Translations under genes and position numbers: made by a program
Shown: piece by piece, positions 1-6,109 of the stretch
Numbering within the stretch: position 1 is the first letter of the stretch
Layout: each line of letters opens with the position of its first letter
Origin: JACQFK01 sp964604905
GTDB taxonomy: Bacteria; Planctomycetota; MHYJ01; JACPRB01
Reading direction: 5' to 3'
Assembly: GCA_964604905.1 (NCBI GenBank)
Contig: CAZSCC010000734.1
Location: forward strand, 1-7,775
Length of the DNA stretch: 7,775 nt
Notes under the pieces: generated by a model
The model's database searches: none
Seen by the model: only the letters and a program-made list of their open reading frames with translations
Told to the model about the DNA's origin: nothing

Positions 1-537
1 AATCGGAATCTCGAGGAGATGGTGGAGAAAAGAACGTTTCGCGAGGATCTCTTCTACAGGATCAACGCCCTACATCTCGCGGTTCCACCTCTTCGCGAGC
101 GGGAATTGGACGTGCTGCAGCTGGCCGACCACTTCCTGGCCCGCGCGAACGGCGATCTAAAGCGCCAGGTGAAGCTCTCCGATATGACGAAGGAGACGTT
201 GAAGGCGCACCCCTGGCCGGGGAATGTCCGGGAGCTGAAGCACGCGATCGAGCACGCGGTCCTCCGGTGCCAGGCGGACACGGTTCTGCCCGACAACCTC
301 CCCCCCGCGGTGGCCCGCCGGCGGCCGCAGGCGACGATCGGGGCCAAGACTCCGAAGTTCAACGACGCCGTCGAGGACCTGGAGCGCTCGCTGATCCTGG
401 GCGCGCTGGGCGAGACGAGGGGCGTGAAGGCGGAGGCGGCCCGGCGGCTGGCCCTGCCCGTCAACACCCTGACCAACAAGATGACCTACTTCGGGATCGT
501 GCCGCTCACGGAGGAGCCGTGGGTGAAGGTCGTATGA
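1..537 (+). CDS. Sigma-54-dependent transcriptional regulator, C-terminal part (5' end outside window)
   Basis: The frame is open from base 1 (first codons NRNLEE) and ends at TGA 535-537, so the gene begins upstream of the window. Seen: the late part of a sigma-54 AAA+ activator domain, with FREDLFYRINALHLAVPPLR, then the RERELDVLQLADHFL stretch and the WPGNVREL sensor-II motif at about residues 72-79. A Fis-type helix-turn-helix follows near the C-terminus (about bases 370-500, ending TNKMTYFGI). Family knowledge: such proteins bind enhancers and use ATP hydrolysis to open sigma-54 promoters. The Walker motifs, the GAFTGA loop and any sensor domain lie outside the window, so the input signal is unknown. 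It may regulate a nearby operon, but no -24/-12 promoter was recognised here. Confidence 0.93.
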   Translation, partial: NRNLEEMVEKRTFREDLFYRINALHLAVPPLRERELDVLQLADHFLARANGDLKRQVKLSDMTKETLKAHPWPGNVRELKHAIEHAVLRCQADTVLPDNLPPAVARRRPQATIGAKTPKFNDAVEDLERSLILGALGETRGVKAEAARRLALPVNTLTNKMTYFGIVPLTEEPWVKVV

Positions 538-572
538 CCGCCGTGTCCGCACCCTGATTGACTTCGAGTATC

Positions 573-595
573 GGGCGCCCTGCGCGCCCAGGAGG
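573..595 (+). promoter_or_regulatory. Short GC hairpin directly followed by a strong ribosome binding site
   Basis: GGGCGC (573-578) and GCGCCC (584-589) form a perfect 6-bp stem with a 5-base loop. AGGAGG (590-595) follows at once, 8 bases before the ATG at 604. The Shine-Dalgarno site supports that start. The stem abuts it and could affect ribosome access, but there is no T-run to make it an intrinsic terminator. In DNA this GC-rich it may be chance. Confidence 0.35.
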
Positions 596-603
596 ATTGG
601 ACC

Positions 604-1125
604 ATGCGCGACAGCCTTGAGAAGGCCCTGGCCCGGACGATCGTGGAGCCCGAGCCGAGCGACATCTGCGGAGTGCTGGTGATGCTGGAGGTCGGGGGCC
701 GGCAGGTCCTCCTCGTCCGCCTCGGCGCGGACGGGGGCATCCACCGGCTCGGCAGCGGGTCGCTGGAGACCGTCGAGCGCGATCGCTTCATCGGCAGCAC
801 CGCCCCGGAGGCGTTCGGGCGGCTCCACGAGAAGATTACCCCCCGGCTCCTTGAGTGGTGCGGCGAGTCGCGAGCCCATCCCGCGCCGCGCGGGGAGGTC
901 TGCGAGCTGGTCATCGCCTTCAAGCAGGCCGACGGCCGCGAGCTCTTGACGGCCTGGGAGTACGGCTCCCTCTCCAAGTGGCCGCCTCAGGAGGTCCTGG
1001 ACTTCGTCGATGCGGCGATCGAGGCGACGCAGCCCTGGTACGACGACCAGAAGAAGCAGATTCGGATCCACACGCAGAAGGCCGAGTACCAGTGGTGGCG
1101 CTCCTTCACCGTGCCCCCGACTTAG
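604..1125 (+). CDS. Hypothetical protein, 173 residues, function not recognised
   Basis: The ATG start has AGGAGG 8 bases upstream and the gene ends in TAG. The product looks cytoplasmic: no signal peptide or membrane helix is seen. The N-terminal half holds hydrophobic strand-like stretches (CGVLVMLEVGG, QVLLVRLG). A second strand region follows (CELVIAF), and the C-terminal part is helical and aromatic-rich, with paired Trp near the end (YQWWRSF). I do not recognise a domain or catalytic motif. It is the first gene of the probable operon that continues 16 bases later with the beta-propeller/methyltransferase gene. Its coding character rests on the start site, the high third-position GC and the tight spacing. 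Confidence 0.75.
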   Translation: MRDSLEKALARTIVEPEPSDICGVLVMLEVGGRQVLLVRLGADGGIHRLGSGSLETVERDRFIGSTAPEAFGRLHEKITPRLLEWCGESRAHPAPRGEVCELVIAFKQADGRELLTAWEYGSLSKWPPQEVLDFVDAAIEATQPWYDDQKKQIRIHTQKAEYQWWRSFTVPPT

Positions 1126-1141
1126 AGAACGAGGAAGGCCA

Positions 1142-3133
1142 ATGAGATCCATCGCCGCCGCGCTGCTCCTGCTCCCGGTCTCCTGCAAGCCCGTGGACGG
1201 GCGGCCGCCGGTCGACTGGTCCATCGCGGAGCTCGACAGAACCGGGAAGACGGTCCGCGGCGAGGATCGGAACGTTCGCTGGAGGGCGAAGCTGGGGCCC
1301 TTCAGCTTCACGACTCCGGTGGTCGCCGACGGCCTGGTCTGGGTCGGCACGGGGTATTTCGGTCATTCCGGCGGCCCGCACAAGGAGGACGTCGCGGCGC
1401 TGATGTGCTTCCGGGAGTCGGACGGAGCGCTCCTCTGGCAGCAGGTCACCCCGCGGCATTGGGGGCAGCCGGGGGTCACCTCGATCCGCGGCGCTCCGCG
1501 GGTGGAGGGAGATCGCCTGTGGTACCTTACGAACCGCTGGGAGGTGGTCTGCCTCGACATCGATCCCCTGCGGCGCGGCTCGGGCGAGGCCCTCGAGCTC
1601 TGGCGGACGGACCTCCCCTGCGAGACCGGCGCCTTGAGCCTGGACCGCAGCATGGGATGGTTTCCCGGCAGCTCGGTGGCCGGACCGTGGGAAGGGCGGC
1701 TCTACGTCTCGACGGGGGCGAATCCGGGCCACGGCGATCCGGAGGAGGTCCGGCCCGGGAGCCCCGCCCTCGTCTGCCTGGACGCGGCGACCGGGAGGGT
1801 GCTTGCGCGGGAGACCGCCGGGATTGCCTCCAGGCTGGTCGCCCCCTGCTGGTCGACCCCGGTGATCGCGCGGTGCACCGACGGGCGGACGCTGGTCCTC
1901 TTCGGCGGCGGCGACGGGTTCCTCTACGCCTTCGATCCCGTCCCCGAGCCGGGGACGGGCGCTCTCAAGGAGGTCTGGAGGCGCGACGGCAATCCCCCCG
2001 AGCTTCGCCGGAAGCGCGGCGAGGCCGGCGGCATCCTCGGGACTCCCGTGGTCCACGAGGGCCGCGTCTATTCGGCGATCAGCCGGGAGGCCGACGATCA
2101 CGCCTCCTCGGGAAACTTGAGCTGCCTCGACCTCGCGACCGGGAAGACGATCTGGGAATTCCGGAAGACGGGCTTCTCGATCAGCTCGGCCGCGATCGAC
2201 GACGGCGTGGTCCTCCATGCGGACAACGACGGATTCATCCGCGCGCTGGACGACCGGACGGGGGAGCAGATCTGGCAGTACGACCCCTTGGCCACGATCC
2301 TGGCCTCGCCCCTCCTCGTGGACGGCATCGCCTACCTTGGAAACTCCGACGGCGATCTGACGATCCTGGACGTCCGGTCGCTCACGCGGCGGGCGCGGAC
2401 GCTGAAGCGCCCGGTGGAAGTATCGGTGGTCAAAGGCCGGACGGTGCTGACGGGGGCCGACCAGTCGCGGCTCCTGGTGCCGGAGGGGGCCCCTCCCCCG
2501 ATCCGTATCCGGCCCTTCCACGAATCCGTGGCCGCCGCGCCGTCCCTGGCGCACGGGGCGCTCATCGTCGGCACCGGCGGCTGGCTCTACTCGATCCGGG
2601 AGAGCGGGGCGGAGGTCCCGTCGTCTCCGGAGCCCGCCGGCCCGCGCCCTCCCGCCCCCGACGCGCTCTTCGTCCCCACGCCGCACGACGTGGTCCGGAA
2701 GATGATGGAGGCCGCCGCTGTGAAGCGGACGGACGTCCTCTACGACCTGGGGAGCGGGGACGGCCGGATCGTGATCGAGGCGGCGAAGAGCCACGCCTGC
2801 GCGGCGGTGGGATTCGAGCTCGATTCCGCGCTCGTGAGCCTCTCGCGGGAGGCGATCCGCATGGCGGGCCTCGTCGGCCGGGCCCGGATCGAGCGGGAGG
2901 ACCTCCTCCAGGCAGACCTGGGCGGGGCGGACGTGATCGTACTCTACGTGGGGACGCGGCTGAACGGGCTTCTCCTGCCGAAGCTCGTGCGGCTGAAGCC
3001 CGGCGTTCGGATCGTGACACACGAGTATCCGCTTCCGGGGATCCGGGAGGGCGTGGTCGTTCGGATGCGGTCATCGGAGGACGGGCGGGAGCACGTGCTT
3101 CACGTCTACACGACTCCGCTGAAGGACAAGTGA
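1142..3133 (+). CDS. Probable lipoprotein: PQQ-like beta-propeller fused to a SAM-dependent methyltransferase domain
   Basis: The product has 663 residues. The frame is open further upstream, but ATG 1142 is chosen because it has a GAGGAAGG-like ribosome site, lies 16 bases after the previous stop, and starts a signal peptide (MRSIAAALLLLPVSC). Cys15 may be lipidated, although Pro at -3 makes the lipobox imperfect. Residues about 20-485 carry repeated blades of the PQQ-like/WD type, such as LVCLDAATGRVLA, LSCLDLATGKTIWEF and IRALDDRTGEQIWQY. Residues about 505-663 form a class I methyltransferase: VPTP (511-514), then the SAM-binding loop DLGSGDGR (535-542), an acidic residue after strand 2 (GFELD), and REDLLQADL. 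This resembles the FAM173/ATPSCKMT-like lysine methyltransferase group. Substrate unknown. A SAM-dependent domain on an apparently exported protein is odd, because SAM is cytoplasmic. Confidence 0.85.
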   Translation: MRSIAAALLLLPVSCKPVDGRPPVDWSIAELDRTGKTVRGEDRNVRWRAKLGPFSFTTPVVADGLVWVGTGYFGHSGGPHKEDVAALMCFRESDGALLWQQVTPRHWGQPGVTSIRGAPRVEGDRLWYLTNRWEVVCLDIDPLRRGSGEALELWRTDLPCETGALSLDRSMGWFPGSSVAGPWEGRLYVSTGANPGHGDPEEVRPGSPALVCLDAATGRVLARETAGIASRLVAPCWSTPVIARCTDGRTLVLFGGGDGFLYAFDPVPEPGTGALKEVWRRDGNPPELRRKRGEAGGILGTPVVHEGRVYSAISREADDHASSGNLSCLDLATGKTIWEFRKTGFSISSAAIDDGVVLHADNDGFIRALDDRTGEQIWQYDPLATILASPLLVDGIAYLGNSDGDLTILDVRSLTRRARTLKRPVEVSVVKGRTVLTGADQSRLLVPEGAPPPIRIRPFHESVAAAPSLAHGALIVGTGGWLYSIRESGAEVPSSPEPAGPRPPAPDALFVPTPHDVVRKMMEAAAVKRTDVLYDLGSGDGRIVIEAAKSHACAAVGFELDSALVSLSREAIRMAGLVGRARIEREDLLQADLGGADVIVLYVGTRLNGLLLPKLVRLKPGVRIVTHEYPLPGIREGVVVRMRSSEDGREHVLHVYTTPLKDK

Positions 3134-3141
3134 TCAATCGA

Positions 3142-3159
3142 TAGGAGGAGGAACCCATG
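3142..3159 (+). promoter_or_regulatory. Ribosome binding site of the peroxiredoxin gene
   Basis: The AGGAGGAGG run lies just before the ATG at 3157, within the 23-base gap after the previous stop. It fixes this start and hence the short signal peptide of the product. Confidence 0.7.
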
Positions 3160-3717
3160 AGAACCGTGCTGATGGCAGTCGTGATGGCGGCGGCGTTCGC
3201 ACAGGACGCGGCGGTGGAGCTCAAGGTCGGCGATGTCGCGCCGAAGTTCGAGGCCGTGGACAACGCCGGGAACGCGTGGAAGTCCGCGGATCACGTGGGG
3301 AAAAAGACCGTCGTCCTCTACTTCTTCCCCGCTTCGTTCACGGGAGGCTGCACCGCGCAGGCCCGCGCGTTCCAGGCCGACCAGAAGAAGTACGCGGACA
3401 GCGGCGTGGAGGTCGTCGGAGTGAGCGGCGACACGGTCAAGGCGCTGGAGGCCTTCCGCAAGTACCACAAGCTGGAGTTCTCGCTCCTCTCGGACGACAA
3501 GGGCGCCACGGCGAAGCTTTTCGGCGTCCCCGTCAAGCCGGGCGGGACGGTGAAACAGAGGATCGGCAACACGGACGAGGAATTCACCCGCGGCGTGACG
3601 ATCGACCGCTGGACCTTCGTGATCGACAAGGCGAGCAAGATCGCCTATAAGAACACGAAGGTGAATCCCGCCCAGGACAGCCGGTCGGTGCTGGAAGTCA
3701 TTGAAAAGCTGAAGTGA
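3157..3717 (+). CDS. Exported single-cysteine peroxiredoxin (AhpC/TSA, BCP-like)
   Basis: The product has 186 residues. Peroxiredoxins reduce hydrogen peroxide or organic peroxides through a cysteine thiolate. Seen: a short signal peptide (MRTVLMAVVMAAAFA, probable cut before Gln16), the entry motif KVGDVAPKFE, and the active site P58-A-S-F-T62-G-G-C65, which matches the PxxxTxxC signature. Arg151 in DRWTFVID fits the conserved active-site Arg. C65 is the only cysteine. The resolving Cys five residues later in many BCP enzymes is Arg70 here, so recycling must use an external thiol (1-Cys type). The likely site is the periplasm or outside the cytoplasm. It lies in the same probable operon as the exported beta-propeller protein (23-base gap) and the next secreted protein (13-base gap). 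The family is clear; substrate and reductant are unknown. Confidence 0.93.
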   Translation: MRTVLMAVVMAAAFAQDAAVELKVGDVAPKFEAVDNAGNAWKSADHVGKKTVVLYFFPASFTGGCTAQARAFQADQKKYADSGVEVVGVSGDTVKALEAFRKYHKLEFSLLSDDKGATAKLFGVPVKPGGTVKQRIGNTDEEFTRGVTIDRWTFVIDKASKIAYKNTKVNPAQDSRSVLEVIEKLK

Positions 3718-3730
3718 GTGCGGAGATCGA

Positions 3731-4282
3731 ATGAACACCCGAGTCAGGGCCGTCACCGGGATCGCCGCCGCGATCGTGCTCTGCGCCATCGGCTCGCCGG
3801 CCGCGGGCGACCATTCCGGCCCCGTGGCTCCGAGGTGCCGCCGCTCGGTGATTCCCGGCACGTGGTATTGGGACATCGAATCGGACCGGCTGGGCCAGAA
3901 AGGCAGCCACCTATGGTGGGAGCACCGGGACGAGCTGCGACGGCGCCTGACGCCCCTGAATGGAACGGGACTCGCCCGCGTGACGGGGAGGTCGTTCGAA
4001 AACCTCACCCTGGCTGCTCTCCAGAGGATCGACTATTCGAATGAGCCGATCGACGGATCCGATTTCGCGAACGCGCTGGAGCCCGGCGCCGTCGTCGCCC
4101 TCCGGACCCCCGCCTGCCGCTTCGGCAAGTTGAGAGTCGTGAGGTACTACGCGCTCCACGACATCCACCACCCCGCCGCAGGGGTGCTGCCGGAGGACTG
4201 GAAGACGTTCGCCCTGACCCGACCCGACATCGCCAACTACTCGATCGAGGTCGACTGGATCCTCTACCCGGCAGCGCCCTGA
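3731..4282 (+). CDS. Secreted protein of unknown function, 183 residues
   Basis: The ATG is preceded by CGGAG (3721-3725) and starts 13 bases after the peroxiredoxin stop. The N-terminus is a clear signal peptide (about residues 1-26, hydrophobic core IAAAIVLCAIG, probable cut near SPAAG/DH). The mature protein begins with IPGTWYWDIES and continues with LWWEHRDELRRRLTPLNG and a later VVALRT...FGKLRVV strand pair. This layout (strand, WW-E motif, polar helix, GKLRV strand) looks like a small beta-rich domain I have a vague memory of in secreted proteins of environmental bacteria, but I cannot name it. Mature cysteines are Cys36 and Cys129, so one disulfide is possible. As last gene of the operon it probably shares regulation with the exported peroxiredoxin. 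Function unknown. Confidence 0.8.
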   Translation: MNTRVRAVTGIAAAIVLCAIGSPAAGDHSGPVAPRCRRSVIPGTWYWDIESDRLGQKGSHLWWEHRDELRRRLTPLNGTGLARVTGRSFENLTLAALQRIDYSNEPIDGSDFANALEPGAVVALRTPACRFGKLRVVRYYALHDIHHPAAGVLPEDWKTFALTRPDIANYSIEVDWILYPAAP

Positions 4283-4388
4283 GGCGGCTGATTCGATGTG
4301 TTGGCCTCGATTGTGTTCCTAAAACGCTGATTTGTGGATTCTGGGCGAAGGTCACCTAGGGTCTGACGCACACGCGAAACGCAGATGA
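4283..4388. other. Convergent intergenic gap, no clear terminator
   Basis: This gap lies between the + strand operon end and the - strand cassette end. A 5-bp GAGGC/GCCTC pairing with a loop of about 20 bases lies at its left edge, but there is no T-run, so I do not call a terminator. Base composition drops here compared with the operon to the left. Confidence 0.4.
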
Positions 4389-4664
4389 CTAGCGATACAC
4401 CTGTTCATCCTCGATTCTCCCCGACTTCCTCCTTCGACCTGATGTCGGGTGCCGGATCCATCCAGTAGGCTCTTTCTCCACCAGGGGATTCCACTCTGCC
4501 ATCGCCGCCACGGCGGCTTCATGGGAGACGTATCACCAACCGTCCTCGTAGGTCATCTCGATCTCCGAGGCACGGCTGATGATGAGCCTGTTGCGCCCCA
4601 ACGTCAGAGGAATCACCTGAACGGCGCGCCCATCGGTCAGGATCTTCGTTGGATACTTGCTCAA
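4389..4664 (-). pseudogene. Small conserved-looking protein gene interrupted by one in-frame TGA
   Basis: Read on the - strand, one frame runs from a possible TTG start (4664-4662, with GGAG 9 bases upstream) to TAG (4389-4391), broken only by TGA at 4533-4535. The first 43 codons give MSKYPTKILTDGRAVQVIPL, then a GRNRLIIS strand, ending MTYEDGW. The 47 codons after the TGA give YVSHEAAVAAMAEWN, EPTGWIRHP and SGRRRKSG. The two halves read as one small protein: strands, an acidic W-x-Y turn, an Ala-rich helix, then a GWIRH...GRRR tail, an order I loosely associate with uncharacterised phage-like proteins. From memory, relatives may have Cys at the TGA position. The simplest reading is a point nonsense mutation (TGC or TGT to TGA) in a recently active gene. 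Selenocysteine or readthrough is a less likely alternative. The start is uncertain: a TAA lies 7 codons upstream and no ATG is available. Confidence 0.55.
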
Positions 4665-4758
4665 CTCTTGTAGCTCCAGACCAACGTTTTACCACAGATG
4701 ACGTTCGTCGGACAACGGCCAATCATCCGCAACCGCTGAAATGCGGTGGTCCAGCACG

Positions 4759-5142
4759 TCAGAGGCATTTCTTGGACCCTTCTCTCCTCCGGGCGGAGAG
4801 TTCAAAGGGGACGTTCTTGAGCTCGATGCGTGATGGAAGCCGAGCAAGGTCGTCCAGATCCTGGGCATAGAGCCACTCGAGAAACGGCTCGAAGAGGGGG
4901 CAGACCCGGATCCGGTGTGCGTCGAGATCCGCCGCCGCAAGCCCTCCAGGATGGAACACCGCCCCCTCCCCGGTCTCCAGGTCAAAGACGATGAGGTCTT
5001 CCGGAGGCCAGCCCCGGGACGCCAGGAGACGCGCGTGGGGTCGCGCCGCGGAGGGAGGTCCAAGCTCATCCTCGAGTTTGCCAATCAGGAACTTTCCCCA
5101 GTTCCCGGAGTCGGAAAACGCCTCGATCAGGCGGGTCTTCAT
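4759..5142 (-). CDS. Conserved hypothetical protein, 127 residues
   Basis: ATG 5142-5140 follows the previous stop by 3 bases, and its AAGGTGGAG ribosome site (5149-5157) lies inside the end of the previous gene, so the two are translationally coupled. The protein looks cytoplasmic. Seen: an N-terminal MKTRLIEAF strand, NWGKFLIGKLEDE, then a compact core with GWPPEDLIVFDLETGEGAVF, a PGGLAAADLDAHRI segment and the striking VCPLFEPFLEWLY motif (residues 80-92). The tail LPSRIEL...RRREG follows. The Asp/Gly-rich strand turns and the CPLFEPFLEWLY helix look like a real conserved family that I believe is uncharacterised. No catalytic triad or nucleotide-binding motif is visible. It lies in the cassette behind the RES toxin. 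Function unknown. Confidence 0.82.
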   Translation of the reverse strand: MKTRLIEAFSDSGNWGKFLIGKLEDELGPPSAARPHARLLASRGWPPEDLIVFDLETGEGAVFHPGGLAAADLDAHRIRVCPLFEPFLEWLYAQDLDDLARLPSRIELKNVPFELSARRREGSKKCL

Positions 5143-5145
5143 AAG

Positions 5146-5391
5146 TCACTCCACCTTTTGTGCGCCGCCGTAGATGAAGCACCCATCCGATTGCACATCA
5201 TCTTGGGACGCGAGAAAGCAGTCCTCATGGGCGCGATACCGATAGCGCACTCCGGATCCATCATCCAAGGGTCCCTCGATACTTCGGTACCACTCACCGA
5301 TATGGACGCGCATCCGGCACTCATCGCAGGTGAAGGATCTCTTGGCCTTCACCCTTTCGTCCTTGTCGGGAACCAGGTGAACGTCGCACAT
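5146..5391 (-). CDS. Small zinc-ribbon-like protein (CxxC ... HxxC), 81 residues
   Basis: With a start at ATG 5391 the product has 81 residues. It has a CDEC motif (Cys22, Cys25) and HEDC (His55, Cys58), spaced as expected for a small zinc ribbon or treble-clef fold. Between them lie a GEWYRSIEG strand turn and an aromatic YRYRAH strand, and after them DGCFIYGG. Family knowledge: compact knuckles of this kind often bind nucleic acid or act as small phage-type accessory proteins, but no function can be assigned. The start is uncertain. The frame is open to an ATG at 5496, which has a better ribosome site (GAGG, 7 bases away) and overlaps the toxin gene end by 14 bases. The extra 35 residues are low in complexity and their third-position GC is lower, so I prefer 5391. 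The next gene starts 3 bases after its stop. Confidence 0.78.
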   Translation of the reverse strand: MCDVHLVPDKDERVKAKRSFTCDECRMRVHIGEWYRSIEGPLDDGSGVRYRYRAHEDCFLASQDDVQSDGCFIYGGAQKVE

Positions 5392-5482
5392 CGTCAATCT
5401 CGCCCTCTTTGATCCTTCGATCCAGCATGGGAGTGGACTTCCTTCATCCTCAGCGCCGTTGGAGCCCAGATTCGTCGCCCCT

Positions 5483-6100
5483 TCATCGGAGGTCATAGCG
5501 GAGCCTCGTCGCAATGCGCTTGAGGCTGGGTTCAAGATGGGGGTCAAGAAGAGGCCGATCAAACGTGGGCCCCGCCGGCAGGGCCGACGCGGCACGCTCG
5601 TAGAGCGCGATGGCTGGCCGATTCGCGTGCATCGAAGAGCCGTAGTATAGCCCCTCGATTCTCGGGTAATCTCGGTAGATCGCCTGCGACCAAAGGCGTG
5701 CCGTGGAACGCCGACCCGAGTTGATCGCCATGGAGGCGCCCGCGGCCGTCGGCCAGGTCCCGGTCAGGTCAAGCAGCGTGATCTCGCGCTTGAGCGCGAA
5801 GCCGGAGAGCCACGGTGAGCGCCGGGAGCGGTTGATGCGGCGCGTGTCCTGGAAGAACTCCGCGATGCACGTCGCGATCTCGGCCGCCGCATAGAGAACG
5901 GCCCGATCCTGATCCCGTTCGGGGGGCAGATGAGGGTCGAAACGGGCCGACGTGAGTGGGCCGAAGGTCCGGAACCCGTTCCACACCGAGGGATGCGGTC
6001 CTGCGCGGAAGTAGATCCGCCAGTAGAGGTCCCCCGCGCGGACGATCCGGGTCTCGGCGGGTACCGGCAGCGGGTCGGGGGGTTTAGGAAGCTTGGCCAC
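5483..6100 (-). CDS. RES-domain toxin (NAD+-degrading toxin family)
   Basis: The product has 205 residues and starts at GTG 6100-6098, 9 bases after the antitoxin stop and without a strong ribosome site, which suggests translational coupling. Seen RES features in order: LYWRIYFRAG with Arg28, FGPLTSARFDPH with Arg53, VLYAAAEIATCIAEFF with Tyr70 and Glu74, LLDLTG, and IEGLYYGSSMHANRPAIALYE with Ser155/Ser156. Family knowledge: RES toxins (the Res-Xre and MbcT-MbcA systems) have an ADP-ribosyltransferase-like fold and stop growth by consuming NAD+, using conserved Arg, Tyr and Ser residues that these positions appear to match. Length is usual for the family. An upstream partner gene is the normal arrangement. 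The toxin gene appears intact. The specific activity is inferred. Confidence 0.88.
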   Translation of the reverse strand: MAKLPKPPDPLPVPAETRIVRAGDLYWRIYFRAGPHPSVWNGFRTFGPLTSARFDPHLPPERDQDRAVLYAAAEIATCIAEFFQDTRRINRSRRSPWLSGFALKREITLLDLTGTWPTAAGASMAINSGRRSTARLWSQAIYRDYPRIEGLYYGSSMHANRPAIALYERAASALPAGPTFDRPLLDPHLEPSLKRIATRLRYDLR

Positions 6101-6109
6101 AGCGGGCGG

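Noticed and set aside
558..563. TTGACT resembling a -35 box before the 604 gene
   Set aside because: About 17 bases downstream the sequence is GC-rich with no -10-like hexamer, so no promoter is called.
1010..1141. Longer start for the beta-propeller/methyltransferase frame
   Set aside because: It would overlap the previous gene by over 100 bases and bury the signal peptide; the extra residues are Arg/Ser-rich shadow sequence.
1106..3022. Long - strand open frame opposite the beta-propeller gene
   Set aside because: Pro/Arg/Asp-rich mirror sequence typical of GC-rich shadows, with no domain or start signal.
1405..3144. Long overlapping + strand frame in the same region
   Set aside because: Repetitive Gly/Arg/Pro translation without domains; the other frame carries clear propeller and methyltransferase motifs.
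4449..4673. Short + strand frame of 74 codons
   Set aside because: It is opposite the TGA-interrupted - strand gene, has no ribosome site, and its translation lacks protein-like pattern.
4715..4745. Small ACCGC/GCGGT hairpin after the 127-residue protein gene
   Set aside because: Only a 5-bp stem and no T-run, so it is not called a terminator.
5392..5595. Longer N-terminus for the zinc-ribbon-like gene
   Set aside because: The added part is low in complexity and lies partly over the toxin gene; a start at 5496 remains possible but is not preferred.
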